Of a DNA stretch of 64,000 nt, positions 45,585 to 61,528 are shown piece after piece. A model generated the notes under the pieces. It had not been told where the DNA came from, did not search any database, and worked only from the letters and a program-made list of their open reading frames with translations. Both the position numbers and the translations under genes were made by a program. The first letter of the stretch is position 1, and the number at the start of each line of letters is the position of its first letter. Origin of the DNA: Rathayibacter sp. VKM Ac-2879 (lineage in GTDB: Bacteria; Actinomycetota; Actinomycetes; Actinomycetales; Microbacteriaceae). The stretch spans positions 558,001 to 622,000 of the forward strand of contig NZ_JADKSO010000002.1 in NCBI RefSeq assembly GCF_015351245.1, written 5' to 3'.

Positions 45585-47549
45585 TCAGAGGATGTCGGGG
45601 TCGTCGAGGCGGACCCGGAGCTTCGGGGCCGGCCGGAAACGGCCGGGAGCGGTCGGCGGGCGACGGCGCCTCGTGGCGTTGCGGATCACGGCGGACCGGA
45701 GGCGAGCGGCCACCTCTGCTCCGCGAGCGTAGTCGAAGCGCACGATCGCACGGACGGAGCCGTCCTCGAGGCCGACGGGGCCGAGCATGTCCTGACGATC
45801 GGCCTCGTCGAGGGCCTGGAGAGCCTCCTCGACCGCGTGGGCGTCGCCGCTCACCGTGGCCAGGCGCACGGCGGGGGGAAAGCGCAGCGAGCGTCGCTCG
45901 ATCAGCTCGGCCCGCACGTACTCGGCCTGACGCCAGGTCGCCAGCGCCGTCGCGAGCCGGCCTCCGACGCCGACGAGCAGCACCGGGGCGCCCGGCCGGG
46001 CGAGGGCCGCGGCGTTCGACCAGGCGCGCAGGGCGTCATCGGCGACGCGGAGGCTCTCGCGCGCCAACATCCGCTCGCCGTCGAGGAGCAGCACGGCGTG
46101 GTAGCCGCCGTCGGCTCGCGGCTCGGCTCCGCGCGTCGCCACCACGAGCGCGGGCTCGGCGGGCAGCGTCACGACCGGCCGTTGACCGTCGGCGACGATC
46201 ACCTTCGCACCGGGGAACGCGCGGCCCAGCTCCTCCGCTGTGCGCCCCGCGCCGAGCGTGACCAGGCGGAGGCTCGTGGCCTCGCACACCGAGCAGGTCC
46301 ACTCCGCCGCGATCAGCCCGCACCAGCCGCAGCTCGGGCGGGCGCCGGCCGCATGCACGGCCAGCGGTCCCTGGCAGCGATTGCAGCGCGCGACCGTGCG
46401 GCAGCGCGCGCAGGCGACGACCGGCGCGTAGCCGGGTCGGGCCACCTGCACGAGCACGGGGCCCGAGTTGAGGCCGGTGCGCGCCTCCCGCCATGCCGAG
46501 GACGGGATGCGCGCGCCTGCGTCATGGTCGTCGGCCGCCCACTGCTGGGCCGTCGGCACCACGTGGGGGCGGCGGGCCGGCCGCGGCTCGACCTCGGTGA
46601 GGAAGCCCAGCTCGACGAGCCGCTCGACCTCGACGGTACGCGTGTTGCCGAGCAGCACGAGGCCCGCGCCGCTCTGCTCCTGGCGGACGAGCGCGACATC
46701 GCGCGCATGCGCGTAGGGGGCGAGCGGTTCCGCGAAGAGCGGGTCGCCATCGTCCCAGAGCGCGATCAGCCCGAGTGCGGAGGAGGGCGCGTAGAGCACA
46801 GAACGGTTGCCGACGACGACGCGCGGGCCGGGGTCGAGGCAGCGTACGAAGGAGGCGTAGCGGTCAGCTCCCTTCTGGCGCGCGTCGAGCCGGACCACGG
46901 ACTCGGCGGGGACCAGCTCGGCCAGGGCGAGTTCGAGCTGCTCCTGATCGCGGTAGTCGGGAACCGCGAGGATCGCGTCGCGTCTCGCGGCCAGCGTGTC
47001 GCGCGCGAGTTCCGCGAGAGTGAGCGCCCAGCCCCCGACCCAGGCTCCGGAGGCGAGCTGCACCGGAGCGGGCACGGCCCCGACCGCCAGGCGCTCCCCG
47101 TCGAGGAGGGTCGCGAACGCCTCGGACCCGTATCCCACGACGCCTCCGGACGCCACGGGTGCGGCTTCCGGAGCCGGCCCGGCCGCGAGCCGCGCCTTCT
47201 CGACCCGCACGTGCCGACGCGGCACAGCCAGGCGCAGCACATCGCTCGCACCCCCGGCCGCCCGATCGGCGACGCGGCGCGCCAACGCCCACACCTCGGG
47301 CGTCAGCACCACGAGCGGAGACACCAGCTCCTCGAGCTCGCTCAACGGACCGACGTGCTCGGAGCCCTCTCCCGTCTCGACCACGAAGGCGTCCGCGATC
47401 CGTCCGCCGGTGCGCAGCGGCACGCGCACGCGAACGCCCGGCCGCACCTGCTCGCGCAGCGCCTCCGGTACCGCATAGTCGAGCAGCCGGTCCAGCTGCG
47501 GGAGGGGCGAGTCCAGGAGCACACGCGCGACGCCTCCGCCTGCCGCCAC
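45585..47549 (-). CDS. priA: PriA-like primosomal protein N', helicase motifs degenerate
   Basis: 654 residues. N-terminal 3'-end-binding domain (VLLDSPLPQLDRLLDYAVPEALREQVRPGVRVRVPL), degraded RecA-like lobes in which neither GxGKT nor DEAH is visible (WDDGDPLF stands at the DExH place), and intact zinc-binding Cys pairs (CARC, CNRC, CGWC, CSVC). Actinobacterial PriA is known to lack the helicase ATP site, so it likely acts in replication restart as a structural factor. The GTG at 47549 has GGAGG 5 bases upstream; a GTG two codons earlier is possible. It begins 20 bases after metK. Confidence 0.9.
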   Translation of the reverse strand: MAAGGGVARVLLDSPLPQLDRLLDYAVPEALREQVRPGVRVRVPLRTGGRIADAFVVETGEGSEHVGPLSELEELVSPLVVLTPEVWALARRVADRAAGGASDVLRLAVPRRHVRVEKARLAAGPAPEAAPVASGGVVGYGSEAFATLLDGERLAVGAVPAPVQLASGAWVGGWALTLAELARDTLAARRDAILAVPDYRDQEQLELALAELVPAESVVRLDARQKGADRYASFVRCLDPGPRVVVGNRSVLYAPSSALGLIALWDDGDPLFAEPLAPYAHARDVALVRQEQSGAGLVLLGNTRTVEVERLVELGFLTEVEPRPARRPHVVPTAQQWAADDHDAGARIPSSAWREARTGLNSGPVLVQVARPGYAPVVACARCRTVARCNRCQGPLAVHAAGARPSCGWCGLIAAEWTCSVCEATSLRLVTLGAGRTAEELGRAFPGAKVIVADGQRPVVTLPAEPALVVATRGAEPRADGGYHAVLLLDGERMLARESLRVADDALRAWSNAAALARPGAPVLLVGVGGRLATALATWRQAEYVRAELIERRSLRFPPAVRLATVSGDAHAVEEALQALDEADRQDMLGPVGLEDGSVRAIVRFDYARGAEVAARLRSAVIRNATRRRRPPTAPGRFRPAPKLRVRLDDPDIL

Positions 47550-47569
47550 GGCCACCTCCGTGGAGCCCG

Positions 47570-48772
<1,203 letters not shown>

Positions 48773-48865
48773 GGAGGCGTCTCTTCTCATCCCGGGGAGG
48801 TGCAGCCGGGTCGTTCGTACCGGAGTCGGTGGGCGGTCGGCGGCGGGCCGGCGAGCGCTCGGCGC

Positions 48866-48879
48866 GCCCCCGCGGGGGC
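48866..48879 (-). terminator. GC-rich palindrome after coaBC
   Basis: GCCCCCGCGGGGGC, a perfect 14-base palindrome 10 bases past the coaBC stop. It could form a terminator hairpin or simply reflect composition, since metK follows in the same direction. Confidence 0.35.
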
Positions 48880-48889
48880 TCGAGGGCGG

Positions 48890-50113
48890 CTAGCGCACGA
48901 TCGCGTCGAGGACGCGATCGGCGACCGTCGCCTTGGTGCCGGAAGCCTCGCCCACTATATCGCCGGCCCGATCGAGGACCATGACGGCGTTGCTGTCGCT
49001 CTGGAAGCCCTCCGACCAGCCGACCCTGTTGAGGACGATCAGATCGCACCCCTTGCGGGCGATCTTGGCGCGGCCGAGCGCGAGCATCGCCTCGCGATCG
49101 GGCTCCGTCTCGGCGGCGAAGCCGACGACGGTCTGCTCCTCGCGCTTGGCGGCCGAGACCTCGGCCAGGATGTCCGGGTTCTTGATCAGCTCGAGGGCCA
49201 GCCGGTCGCCCTGCTGCTCCTTCTTGATCTTCGCGGCGGAGACCTCGGCCGGGCGATAGTCGGCGACCGCGGCGGCCATGATCACGATGTCGGCTTCGGG
49301 AGCCGCGGAGAGGACAGCCTCCCGCAGCTCGAGCGCGGTGCCGACGGACACGACCTCGACTCCGCTCGGGGGGTCGATGTCGAGGTTCGCGGCGAGGAGG
49401 GTCACTTGCGCCCCGCGAGCTGCCGCGGCCAGCGCGAGCGCCACTCCCTGGCGGCCGCTGGAGCGGTTGCCGACGAAGCGCACCGGGTCGAGCGGCTCGC
49501 GGGTGCCGCCCGCCGTGACGAGCACGCGTCGGCCCTCCAGGTCGCGTCGCGCGCCGGACGCTCTGGCGTGCACGGCGAGGGCCTCGGCGACGATGGTGTC
49601 GGGCTCCTCCATGCGGCCGGGGCCCGAGTCGGTGCCGGTGAGACGGCCGACGCCCGGGCCCACGATGTGCACTCCCCGTGAGCGGAGGGTCGCCACGTTC
49701 GCGACGGTCGCCGCGTTCGCCCACATCTCGGTGTGCATGGCGGGCGCGACCACGAGGGGTGCGGTGCTCGCGAGCACGGTGTTGCCGAGCAGGTCGTCGG
49801 CGAGTCCGGCCGCGAGCTTGGCGAGGGTGTGCGCCGTCGCCGGCGCGATCACGATGAGGTCGGCCGCCTGGCCGATCGCGACATGACGCACCTGCGCGAC
49901 GCCCTCATAGAGCTCGGTGTGCACGGGGTTGCGCGAGATGGCCTCGAGGGTCGGCGTGCCGACGAAGCGCAACGCCGCCTCCGTCGCGACCACGTGGACG
50001 TCGTGCCCGGCGAGCACGAGCGCGCGCACGACTCCGACCGCCTTGTATGCGGCGATGCCACCGGTGACGCCGACGACGATGTTCAGGCCCGCGGCCGTGC
50101 GCAAGACGCCCAC
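48890..50113 (-). CDS. coaBC: CoaBC, phosphopantothenoylcysteine synthetase/decarboxylase
   Basis: Two steps of CoA synthesis in one protein, 407 residues. N-terminal flavin-dependent decarboxylase (VVGVTGGIAAYKAV, the active-site His in EGVAQVRHVAIGQ, APAMHTEMW with the lid near 125) and C-terminal CTP-dependent synthetase (VLVTAGGTREPLDPVRFVGNRSSGRQG near 190, MAAAVADYRP, KIKKE). GTG start at 50113, 10 bases after the rpoZ stop, with a TTG three codons later as alternative. Confidence 0.95.
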   Translation of the reverse strand: MGVLRTAAGLNIVVGVTGGIAAYKAVGVVRALVLAGHDVHVVATEAALRFVGTPTLEAISRNPVHTELYEGVAQVRHVAIGQAADLIVIAPATAHTLAKLAAGLADDLLGNTVLASTAPLVVAPAMHTEMWANAATVANVATLRSRGVHIVGPGVGRLTGTDSGPGRMEEPDTIVAEALAVHARASGARRDLEGRRVLVTAGGTREPLDPVRFVGNRSSGRQGVALALAAAARGAQVTLLAANLDIDPPSGVEVVSVGTALELREAVLSAAPEADIVIMAAAVADYRPAEVSAAKIKKEQQGDRLALELIKNPDILAEVSAAKREEQTVVGFAAETEPDREAMLALGRAKIARKGCDLIVLNRVGWSEGFQSDSNAVMVLDRAGDIVGEASGTKATVADRVLDAIVR

Positions 50114-50123
50114 CCGGGCGGGA

Positions 50124-50378
50124 CTACTCGGCGAGCGGCTGGGCGACGAGCTTGTCCTCGTTGATCTCGTGGAGAGCGACCGAGAGGGGCTTGTCGTCGA
50201 TGGTCGAGTCGACCAACGGGCCGACGTTGTCGAAGAGGCTGCCCTCGTGCAGGTCGGCGTAGTAGTCGTTGATCTGGCGCGCACGCTTGGAGGCGAAGAT
50301 CACGAGCGCGTACTTCGAGTCGACCTTCGAGAGCAGTTCGTCGATGGGCGGGTCGATGATGCCGAGGTTGTTGGCCAT
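50124..50378 (-). CDS. rpoZ: RNA polymerase omega subunit
   Basis: Assembles and stabilises RNA polymerase by clamping beta-prime. 84 residues. [35 protein letters not shown] is the conserved omega core, and the tail has [19 protein letters not shown] at 50378 (MANNLGI) with AAGGAG 6 bases upstream. It lies between gmk and coaBC as in mycobacteria. Confidence 0.96.
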   Translation of the reverse strand: MANNLGIIDPPIDELLSKVDSKYALVIFASKRARQINDYYADLHEGSLFDNVGPLVDSTIDDKPLSVALHEINEDKLVAQPLAE

Positions 50379-50504
50379 GAGGGTCTCCTTGCGGGGCGCG
50401 GTGGCGCCGATCTGCGGCTCCGGAGCGGCACGACGAGCGAGCATCGAGAGCGGGTGCCCTGCGATGGCCGGGGCGTCGGCCCGGAGGTGGTCGGTGGCTC
50501 GGGC

Positions 50505-51485
50505 TCAGCGACCCGGGTCAGCGGGCGCGCCGTCGGCACGAGGCGACATCAATTCTACGACCTCGCGGGCCGCTTCGGGCACGGTACTGTTCACGACCGC
50601 GAAATCGAACTCGTCCTGCGCGGCCAACTCGACCTTCGCCGTCGCGAGCCGGCGCTCCTGCTCCTCGGGGCTCTCGGTGCCCCGGCCGACCAGGCGCCGC
50701 ACCAACTCGTCCCAGCTGGGCGGGAGGAGGAAGACCAGCCGGGCGTCCGGCATTCGCTCGCGCACCTGACGCGCGCCCTGGATGTCGATCTCGAGCATCA
50801 CCTGCCGGCCCTCGGCCAGCGCCGCCTCGATCGGTCGGCGCGGCGTGCCGTAGCGGTGGGCGTTGTGCACGACCGCGTACTCGAGGAACTCCCCCGCCTC
50901 GACCATCCGGTCGAACTCGGCGTCGTCCACGAAGTAGTAGCTCACTCCGTCGACCTCGCCCGGACGGGGGTCGCGGGTGGTCGCCGACACCGAGAGCAGG
51001 ACCTCGGGGTAGTTCTCGCGGATGTAGCTCGAGACGGTCCCCTTGCCGACGGCGGTGGGACCGGCCAGCACCAGGAGGCGGTTGCGCGCCGACCCGCGCC
51101 GGCGCGACTCCCGCTCCTCGAGGAACCCGTGCAGGCCCTCGACCTGGCGACGTCCCAGTCCGCCGAGCCGCTTCGAGGCGGCGATCTGCAACTGGTCCAT
51201 GACGCGCGGGGTCTTGACGACGCCGAGCGCGGGCACGGAGCGCAGCAGCTCGCTGACCCGCATGCGCCCCTCCACTCCGAGCGGCTCGGCTTGCGCGGCC
51301 GCGAGCACCGCCGTGCCCGGCCGCCGGCCGGAGGCGACGGCCTTCTTCACCTCGGCACGCGCGCGACGCGCGGCGATCGCGGCCTCGGACGCGGCACGAC
51401 GGTCGACGTCGGGCGGGGAGGCGCGACGGAGCGCCGGCTCCGGCGTGGCGGATCCGAGGTCGGGGCTGACGGATTCAGCGGACAA
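50505..51485 (-). CDS. gmk: Fusion of actinobacterial integration host factor (mIHF) and guanylate kinase
   Basis: 326 residues. Residues about 28-125 match m[25 protein letters not shown] helix, [19 protein letters not shown] (73-91) and [17 protein letters not shown]. From 136 on it is guanylate kinase: P-loop GPTAVGKGT (142-150), [20 protein letters not shown] (GMP site) and [11 protein letters not shown]. The frame has no stop between the two, and no ribosome site is seen at the joint. The TTG start has GGAG 4 bases upstream and overlaps the pyrF end by 11 bases. mihF and gmk are separate neighbours in mycobacteria and streptomycetes. The N-terminal 25 residues are Ser/Pro-rich. Confidence 0.9.
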   Translation of the reverse strand: MSAESVSPDLGSATPEPALRRASPPDVDRRAASEAAIAARRARAEVKKAVASGRRPGTAVLAAAQAEPLGVEGRMRVSELLRSVPALGVVKTPRVMDQLQIAASKRLGGLGRRQVEGLHGFLEERESRRRGSARNRLLVLAGPTAVGKGTVSSYIRENYPEVLLSVSATTRDPRPGEVDGVSYYFVDDAEFDRMVEAGEFLEYAVVHNAHRYGTPRRPIEAALAEGRQVMLEIDIQGARQVRERMPDARLVFLLPPSWDELVRRLVGRGTESPEEQERRLATAKVELAAQDEFDFAVVNSTVPEAAREVVELMSPRADGAPADPGR

Positions 51486-52349
51486 GGGTCTCCTGGATGT
51501 CGGTGGCACGGCGGACGATCTCGGCGGCGATCCCGGAGGGGCCGGCACCGAGGACACTGCGCGATTCGCTCACGATGGTCGAGGCGGCCAGCGCACCGAA
51601 CAGCCGTGGTGCGTCGGCGACCGCGGCGCCCTGATGGCCGAAGCCGGGCGCCAGGACCGGGAGCGCGGGGCGCGGGGGCGCCGAGGTGTCGATGCCGAAG
51701 TCGCCGAGGGCGACGGTGGCTCCGAGCACGACGCCGATCGAGCCGATCGGCGACCGCGCGCGGTCGGAGTTCCAGGATGCCACGTCGGCCACGACGGCGC
51801 TCGCCACGGTCGCGGAAGCTCGCGGCCCGTCGTGCACGATCGCGCGCTGCACCGGGCGCGCCTCCCGATTGGAGGTCGCGGCGAGCACGAACACGCCCTT
51901 GTCCGCCTCCTCGGCGAGCGTGAGCATGCCCTCGAGCGAGCCCACGCCCTGATACGCGGCGGCGGTCATCGCGTCGGCCTCAAGCGGCGAGCCCGGTCGC
52001 AGCCAGGCCTCCGCGTAGGCGGTCACGCTGGTGCCGATGTCGCCGCGCTTGACGTCGGCGATCACGAGGAGGCCCGCCGCGCGCGCGTCGGCGAGGACCC
52101 GCTCCAGGGCGACGTAGCCCGCCGAGCCGTGCCGCTCGAAGAACGCGACCTGAGGCTTCACGATCCCCACTCGGCCGGCCGAGGCCTCCACGACACGACG
52201 ACCGAACGACTCGAGCCCGTCGGCGTCGTCGGCGAGCCCCCACTGATCGAGGAGGAACGCGTGCGGGTCGATCCCCACGCAGAGCTGTCCGTGCGCGGCG
52301 AACGCCGCCTCCAGGCGCGAGCCGAAGGAGGCGGCGGTGCCGACCGCGC

Positions 52350-52353
<4 letters not shown>
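51475..52353 (-). CDS. pyrF: Orotidine 5'-phosphate decarboxylase, mycobacterial type
   Basis: Last step of UMP synthesis. 292 residues, longer than the E. coli form, as in the actinobacterial/myxobacterial PyrF type. [18 protein letters not shown] near the N-terminus, [15 protein letters not shown], and the catalytic [11 protein letters not shown] (Asp-Lys-Asp set, near 98-108); C-terminal [10 protein letters not shown]. The GTG start overlaps the carB stop by 4 bases (GTGA). Confidence 0.95.
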
Positions 52354-55639
<3,286 letters not shown>

Positions 55640-55640
<1 letters not shown>

Positions 55641-56854
55641 TAGTTCTGCTCTCCGGTCGTGCTGGTCGAGGTCGTGCTGGTGCGGGTGGAGGGGGCGTTC
55701 GTCGCGGCGGGCTCGCGCTCCAGGACCATCGCCCGGAAGCGGTCGAAGAGGTGGTTCGAGTCGTGCGGGCCGGCCGCCGCCTCCGGGTGGTACTGCACCG
55801 AGAAGGCGGGGATGTCGAGGCAGCGCAGACCCTCGACGACCGAGTCGTTGAGGGAGTAGTGGCTGACCTCGACGCGACCGAAGCCCTCGGGCGAGTCGAG
55901 CTCTCCGTCGATCGGGGCGTCGACCGCGAAGCCGTGGTTCTGCGCCGTGATCTCGACCTTGCCGGTCAGCTTGTCGAGCACCGGCTGGTTGATCCCTCGG
56001 TGTCCGAACGGCAGCTTGTAGGTGCCGAAGCCGAGCGCCCGACCGAGCAGCTGATTGCCGAAGCAGATGCCGAAGAACGGCAGATCGGCGCGCAGGGTCG
56101 TGCGCAGAAGGTCCACGTGGCGGTCCGACGCCTCAGGGTCTCCTGGGCCGTTCGAGAAGAACAGGGCGGAGGGGGCGAGGTCGAGCACCTGCTCGGCGGT
56201 CACCGACTCGGGCAGCACATGCACGTCGAAGCCGCGCTCGGCGAGGTAGTTGACGGTCGAGGTCTTCACGCCCAGGTCGATGACCGCGACGGAGCCGACC
56301 CGCTCGCTGCGAGCGGGCACCGTGTACTGCTCGACGGTCGAGACCGCGGAGGAGAGGTTGAGGCCCTGCATCTGCGCGCCGCCGAGGACGAGCGCGAGCT
56401 GCTCCTCCGCGGGCAGCGCGAGCTCGGCTCCCGAGAAGACGCCGGCGCGCATCGAGCCGGCCGAGCGGATGTGGCGCGTGATGGCCCGCGTGTCGACTCC
56501 CGAGATGCCGACGATGCCGTCGGTCTCGAGCTCGTCGTCGAGCGAGCGCTCGGCGCGGAAGTTCGAGACCACGCGGGAGGGGTCCCGCACGACGTATCCG
56601 GCAACCCAGATCCGCCGCGACTCCTTGTCCTCGTCGTTCATTCCGGTGTTGCCAATGTGCGGTGCGGTCTGCACCACGATCTGACCGGCGTAGCTGGGGT
56701 CGGTCAGCGTCTCCTGGTAGCCGGTCATGCCGGTCGAGAAGACGATCTCACCGAGGGTGCGGCCTCGGGCGCCGTAGGCCTGACCCGAGAATCGTCGCCC
56801 GTCCTCGAGGACGAGGACGGCGGTGGGTTCGGTGCTGAGGCGTGTCGTTGGCAC
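55640..56854 (-). CDS. carA: Carbamoyl phosphate synthase small subunit
   Basis: Glutaminase subunit. 404 residues: N-terminal domain ([43 protein letters not shown]) and class I amidotransferase domain with nucleophile Cys in [14 protein letters not shown] and the His/Glu pair in [13 protein letters not shown]. The Thr/Ser-rich tail ([14 protein letters not shown]) is not conserved. GTG start; 3 bases lie between the upstream gene's stop and this start. Confidence 0.96.
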
Positions 56855-56857
56855 GGA

Positions 56858-57409
56858 CTAGAGGCCCTTCTGGATCGTGTCGGGGCCGCCGTCGGCGGCT
56901 CCGGGGCGGGAGGAGGAATGGAGGCCGACGAGGCGGCGCAGCTCGGCGACCAGATGCTCGCGGAGGCTCGGCTCGGCGACGCGGAGATAGCTGTCGACGG
57001 TCTCGGTCCCGCGCGGAGACCAGGAGATCACCAGCAGTCCGCCCTCCTCGACGACGCGGTCGATGACGTAGCTACCCTGGCCCGCGCCGCGCAGGAGTTC
57101 GGCGGGGATGAGGGTCTCGCGCTCGCCAACGGGCGAGAGGACGACGCCGCGCTCGTGCAGTCGGAGGGTCGCGCGCCCGCGGAAGCCGAGTCCCGGCAGC
57201 ACGACCCGTTCGAGCGGCTGCTCGAAGCGCGTGGTCGCCACGTACGGAAGCTCGAAGGCCTCGAGTTCGGCGCCGAGCGAGGCGACGGGAACCGCCTCCG
57301 GCACCAGCTCGGCGGAGCGGCGGCGCCGGGCGCGCCACGAGAGCAACATGCCCACGAAAACGAGGGCGACGACCGCGGCGATGACGACGGTGATCGCGGC
57401 CCTATCCAC
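56858..57409 (-). CDS. Single-pass membrane protein of the pyr operon
   Basis: 183 residues. One N-terminal membrane helix (AAITVVIAAVVALVFVGMLLSW, residues 4-25) followed by Arg-rich RARRRR, so the bulk is cytosolic: a beta-rich PH-like domain (ELPYVATTRFEQPLERVVLPGLGFRGRATLRL, GAGQGSYVIDRVVEEGGLLVISW). The place between pyrC and carA matches Rv1382 of M. tuberculosis, a conserved protein of unknown role. GTG start with GGAG 5 bases upstream, overlapping the pyrC end by 8 bases. Confidence 0.85.
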   Translation of the reverse strand: MDRAAITVVIAAVVALVFVGMLLSWRARRRRSAELVPEAVPVASLGAELEAFELPYVATTRFEQPLERVVLPGLGFRGRATLRLHERGVVLSPVGERETLIPAELLRGAGQGSYVIDRVVEEGGLLVISWSPRGTETVDSYLRVAEPSLREHLVAELRRLVGLHSSSRPGAADGGPDTIQKGL

Positions 57410-58750
57410 GAGCGCTCCGCGCGGCAGCCGCGACGGTGGCGGGATCGACGAGCTCGCCGTCGAGGACGGTCGGGTAGCCACGGTGCAGCGTCGCGACGAC
57501 GCGGCCGGGCAGCTCGCGACCGAGGAAGGGCGAGTTGACGCTCTTGCCACGCAGCTCACCGGTCGAGAAGCGACGACGCGTCTCCGGATCGTAGAGCACC
57601 ACGTTGGCGGGCGCGCCGACCACGAGCCCCCGCGCGTAGCCGTCGAGCCGGCCGATCCGTGCCGGGGCGGAGGAGAGCACGCGGGCGACGTCGCCCCAGC
57701 CGAGCCGGCCCTCCTCGACGACGGCCGCGTGGACGACGCTCAGCGCGCTCTCGAGGCCGACCATCCCGAAGGCGGCCGCGTCCCACTCGCAGTCCTTCGC
57801 CTCGACCGGGTGCGGCGCGTGGTCGGTCGCCACGATGTCGATCGTGCCGTCGGCGAGGGCCTCGCGCAGGGCGAGCACGTCCTCGTCGCGACGCAGCGGC
57901 GGGTTGACCTTGAAGCGGGCGTCGTAGCCGGCGTGCTCGTCGTCGCCGCGGATCAGCTGCTCGTCGAGGAGGAGGTGGTGCGGAGTGACCTCGGCCGTGA
58001 CGTCGATCCCGCGCGCCTTCGCCCAACGGATGACGTCGACGGAGCCGGCCGTCGACACGTGGCAGACGTGGAGGCGCGACCCGACGTGCTCGGCGAGGAG
58101 CACGTCGCGGGCGATGATCGCCTCCTCGGCCACGGCGGGCCAGCCCTGGAGCCCGAGGGCGCTCGAGACCGCCCCTTCGTTCATCTGCGCGCCGACAGTC
58201 AACCGTGGCTCCTGGGCGTGCTGCGCGACGACTCCGTCGAAGGCCTTGACGTACTCGAGGGCGCGGCGCATCAGCAGGGCGTCCGACACGCACGTGCCGT
58301 CGTCCGAGAAGACGCGGACCGCCGCGCGGCTGCGGGCCATCGCGCCGAGCTCGGCGAGCGACTCCCCTGCGAGACCCACGGTGACCGCGCCGATCGGGCG
58401 GACCGTGGCGTAGCCCGCGTCCTCGCCCAGGCTTTGCACCTGCTCGACGACCCCAGCGGTGTCTTGCACAGGCGAGGTGTTGGCCATCGCGAACACGGCC
58501 GTGAAGCCTCCCGCCGCGGCGGCGCGCGATCCGGTGAGCACCGTCTCGCTCTGCTCGAAGCCCGGTTCGCGCAGGTGCGTATGCAGGTCGACCAGGCCCG
58601 GGAGGGCGAGCAGGCCGTCGGCATCGATCACGCGCGCACCACTCGAGTCGACGTCGGTGCCGATCTCGACGATCACGCCGCCGTCGATCAAGACGTCGGC
58701 CGTGGAGTCGTCGGCCAGCGTGGCTCCCGAGATCAGGATCCGCTCGCTCA

Positions 58751-58751
<1 letters not shown>
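57402..58751 (-). CDS. pyrC: Dihydroorotase
   Basis: Third pyrimidine step. 449 residues, class I type. Metal ligands in DLHTHLREPG (near 56-65), HVCHVSTAGS, ATDHAPHPVEAKDCEWDAAAFGMVG, and NVVLYDPE close to the end. ATG start overlapping the pyrB stop by one base (TGATG); the frame is open upstream inside pyrB but that is not coding here. Confidence 0.96.
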
Positions 58752-60318
<1,567 letters not shown>

Positions 60319-60338
60319 TTAAAGGAAAAGCCTCGTCG

Positions 60339-60344
60339 AGTATA
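60339..60344 (-). promoter_or_regulatory. Putative -10 box of the pyr operon
   Basis: TATACT on the minus strand, giving a leader of about 45-50 bases that contains the PyrR-binding loop. No clear -35. Confidence 0.5.
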
Positions 60345-60398
60345 GAGCCGCCCGCCGATGCCCACACAGCAGAGGGAGGCGGACGAGGACCCTCGCGC

Positions 60399-60818
60399 TC
60401 AGGCGGTCGCGCGCGACTCCACGACCGAGGCGAGCAGACCGTTGATGAAGCCCGCCGAGTCGTCGGTCGAGAGCACGGTGGCGGCCTCCACGGCCTCCGC
60501 GATGGCGACGCCGTCGGGCACGCCGTCGTTGTGCAGGATCTCCCACACGCCGATCCGGAGGATCGCGCGGTCGACGAGCGGCATGCGCGCAAGGGTCCAC
60601 CCCTTCGCGAGTCGCGCGATGAGGGCGTCGATCTCTTCCGAGTGGTCGATCACGCCGTCCACGATCTCGCGGGCATACAGCCACGAGGCTTCACGGGCGG
60701 GTTCGTGGGCGGCGCGCTCTGCCTCGGCGCGCAGCGATTGCGCGATCGGGATCTGCCGCACGTCGGCGTTGTACAGGATGTCGAGGGCGCGCTTGCGCGC
60801 CTTCGTCCGAGCGCTCAC
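60399..60818 (-). CDS. nusB: NusB, transcription antitermination factor
   Basis: Binds boxA of rRNA leaders with NusE. 139 residues, all-helical: SARTKARKRALDILYNADVR, a middle YAREIVDGVIDH, and PLVDRAILRIGVWEILHNDGVPDGVAIAEAVEAATVLSTDDSAGFINGLL, the conserved core. GTG start, 12 bases after efp; the pair efp-nusB is common in bacteria. Confidence 0.96.
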   Translation of the reverse strand: MSARTKARKRALDILYNADVRQIPIAQSLRAEAERAAHEPAREASWLYAREIVDGVIDHSEEIDALIARLAKGWTLARMPLVDRAILRIGVWEILHNDGVPDGVAIAEAVEAATVLSTDDSAGFINGLLASVVESRATA

Positions 60819-60830
60819 CGGTGGCCCGGC

Positions 60831-61391
60831 TCAGCTGACGCGGCCGAGGTAGTCGCCCGTGCGGGTATCGACCTTGACCTTGGTGCCCTGCTCGAGGAAC
60901 AGCGGGACCTGGATCTGATAGCCGGTCTCGACGGTCGCGGGCTTGGTGCCTCCGGTCGAGCGGTCGCCCTGGAGGCCCGGCTCGGTGTAGGTGATCTCGA
61001 GCACCACGGAGGCGGGCAGGTCGATGTAGAGCGGGTCGCCGTCGTGCAGCGCGAGGGTGACGTTCTGGTTCTCGAGCATGAAGTGGGCGGCGTCGCCGAC
61101 CACGGCCTCGGAGACGGTGATCTGGTCGTAGTCGGCGGTGTCCATGAAGACGAAGTCCGCGCCGTCGCGGTAGAGGTACTGGAAGTCGCGGCGGTCGACG
61201 TTGGCCGTGTCGATCTTGGCGCCCGCGTTGAAGGTCTTGTCGACGACCTTGCCGGTGAGCACGTTCTTCATCTTGGTACGGACGAAGGCGCCGCCCTTGC
61301 CCGGCTTCACGTGCTGGAAGTCGATGACGTTCCAGAGCTGACCGTCGATGTTGAGGACGGTGCCGTTCTTGATGTCGGTGGTAGAGGCCAT
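60831..61391 (-). CDS. efp: Elongation factor P
   Basis: Relieves ribosome stalling at polyproline. 186 residues in three beta-barrel domains. The tip loop [14 protein letters not shown] has an unmodified-type Lys32; no epmA/epmB or ymfI-like genes are near. C-terminal [29 protein letters not shown] matches the EF-P signature. ATG start ([10 protein letters not shown]); no clear ribosome site. 137 bases separate it from aroB. Confidence 0.96.
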   Translation of the reverse strand: MASTTDIKNGTVLNIDGQLWNVIDFQHVKPGKGGAFVRTKMKNVLTGKVVDKTFNAGAKIDTANVDRRDFQYLYRDGADFVFMDTADYDQITVSEAVVGDAAHFMLENQNVTLALHDGDPLYIDLPASVVLEITYTEPGLQGDRSTGGTKPATVETGYQIQVPLFLEQGTKVKVDTRTGDYLGRVS

Positions 61392-61528
61392 GCGAAGGGG
61401 GATCCGTTTCGGTGGAAGTCTGCGCCGGCGAGCCCGGTACGCGGGCGCGGCGATATCGGCCGGTACGGCTGACCCATCGAGTGTAGTCGAAGAGCTCGAT
61501 GGGGCCGAGGGCGGCCTGCCGGCGCTCG

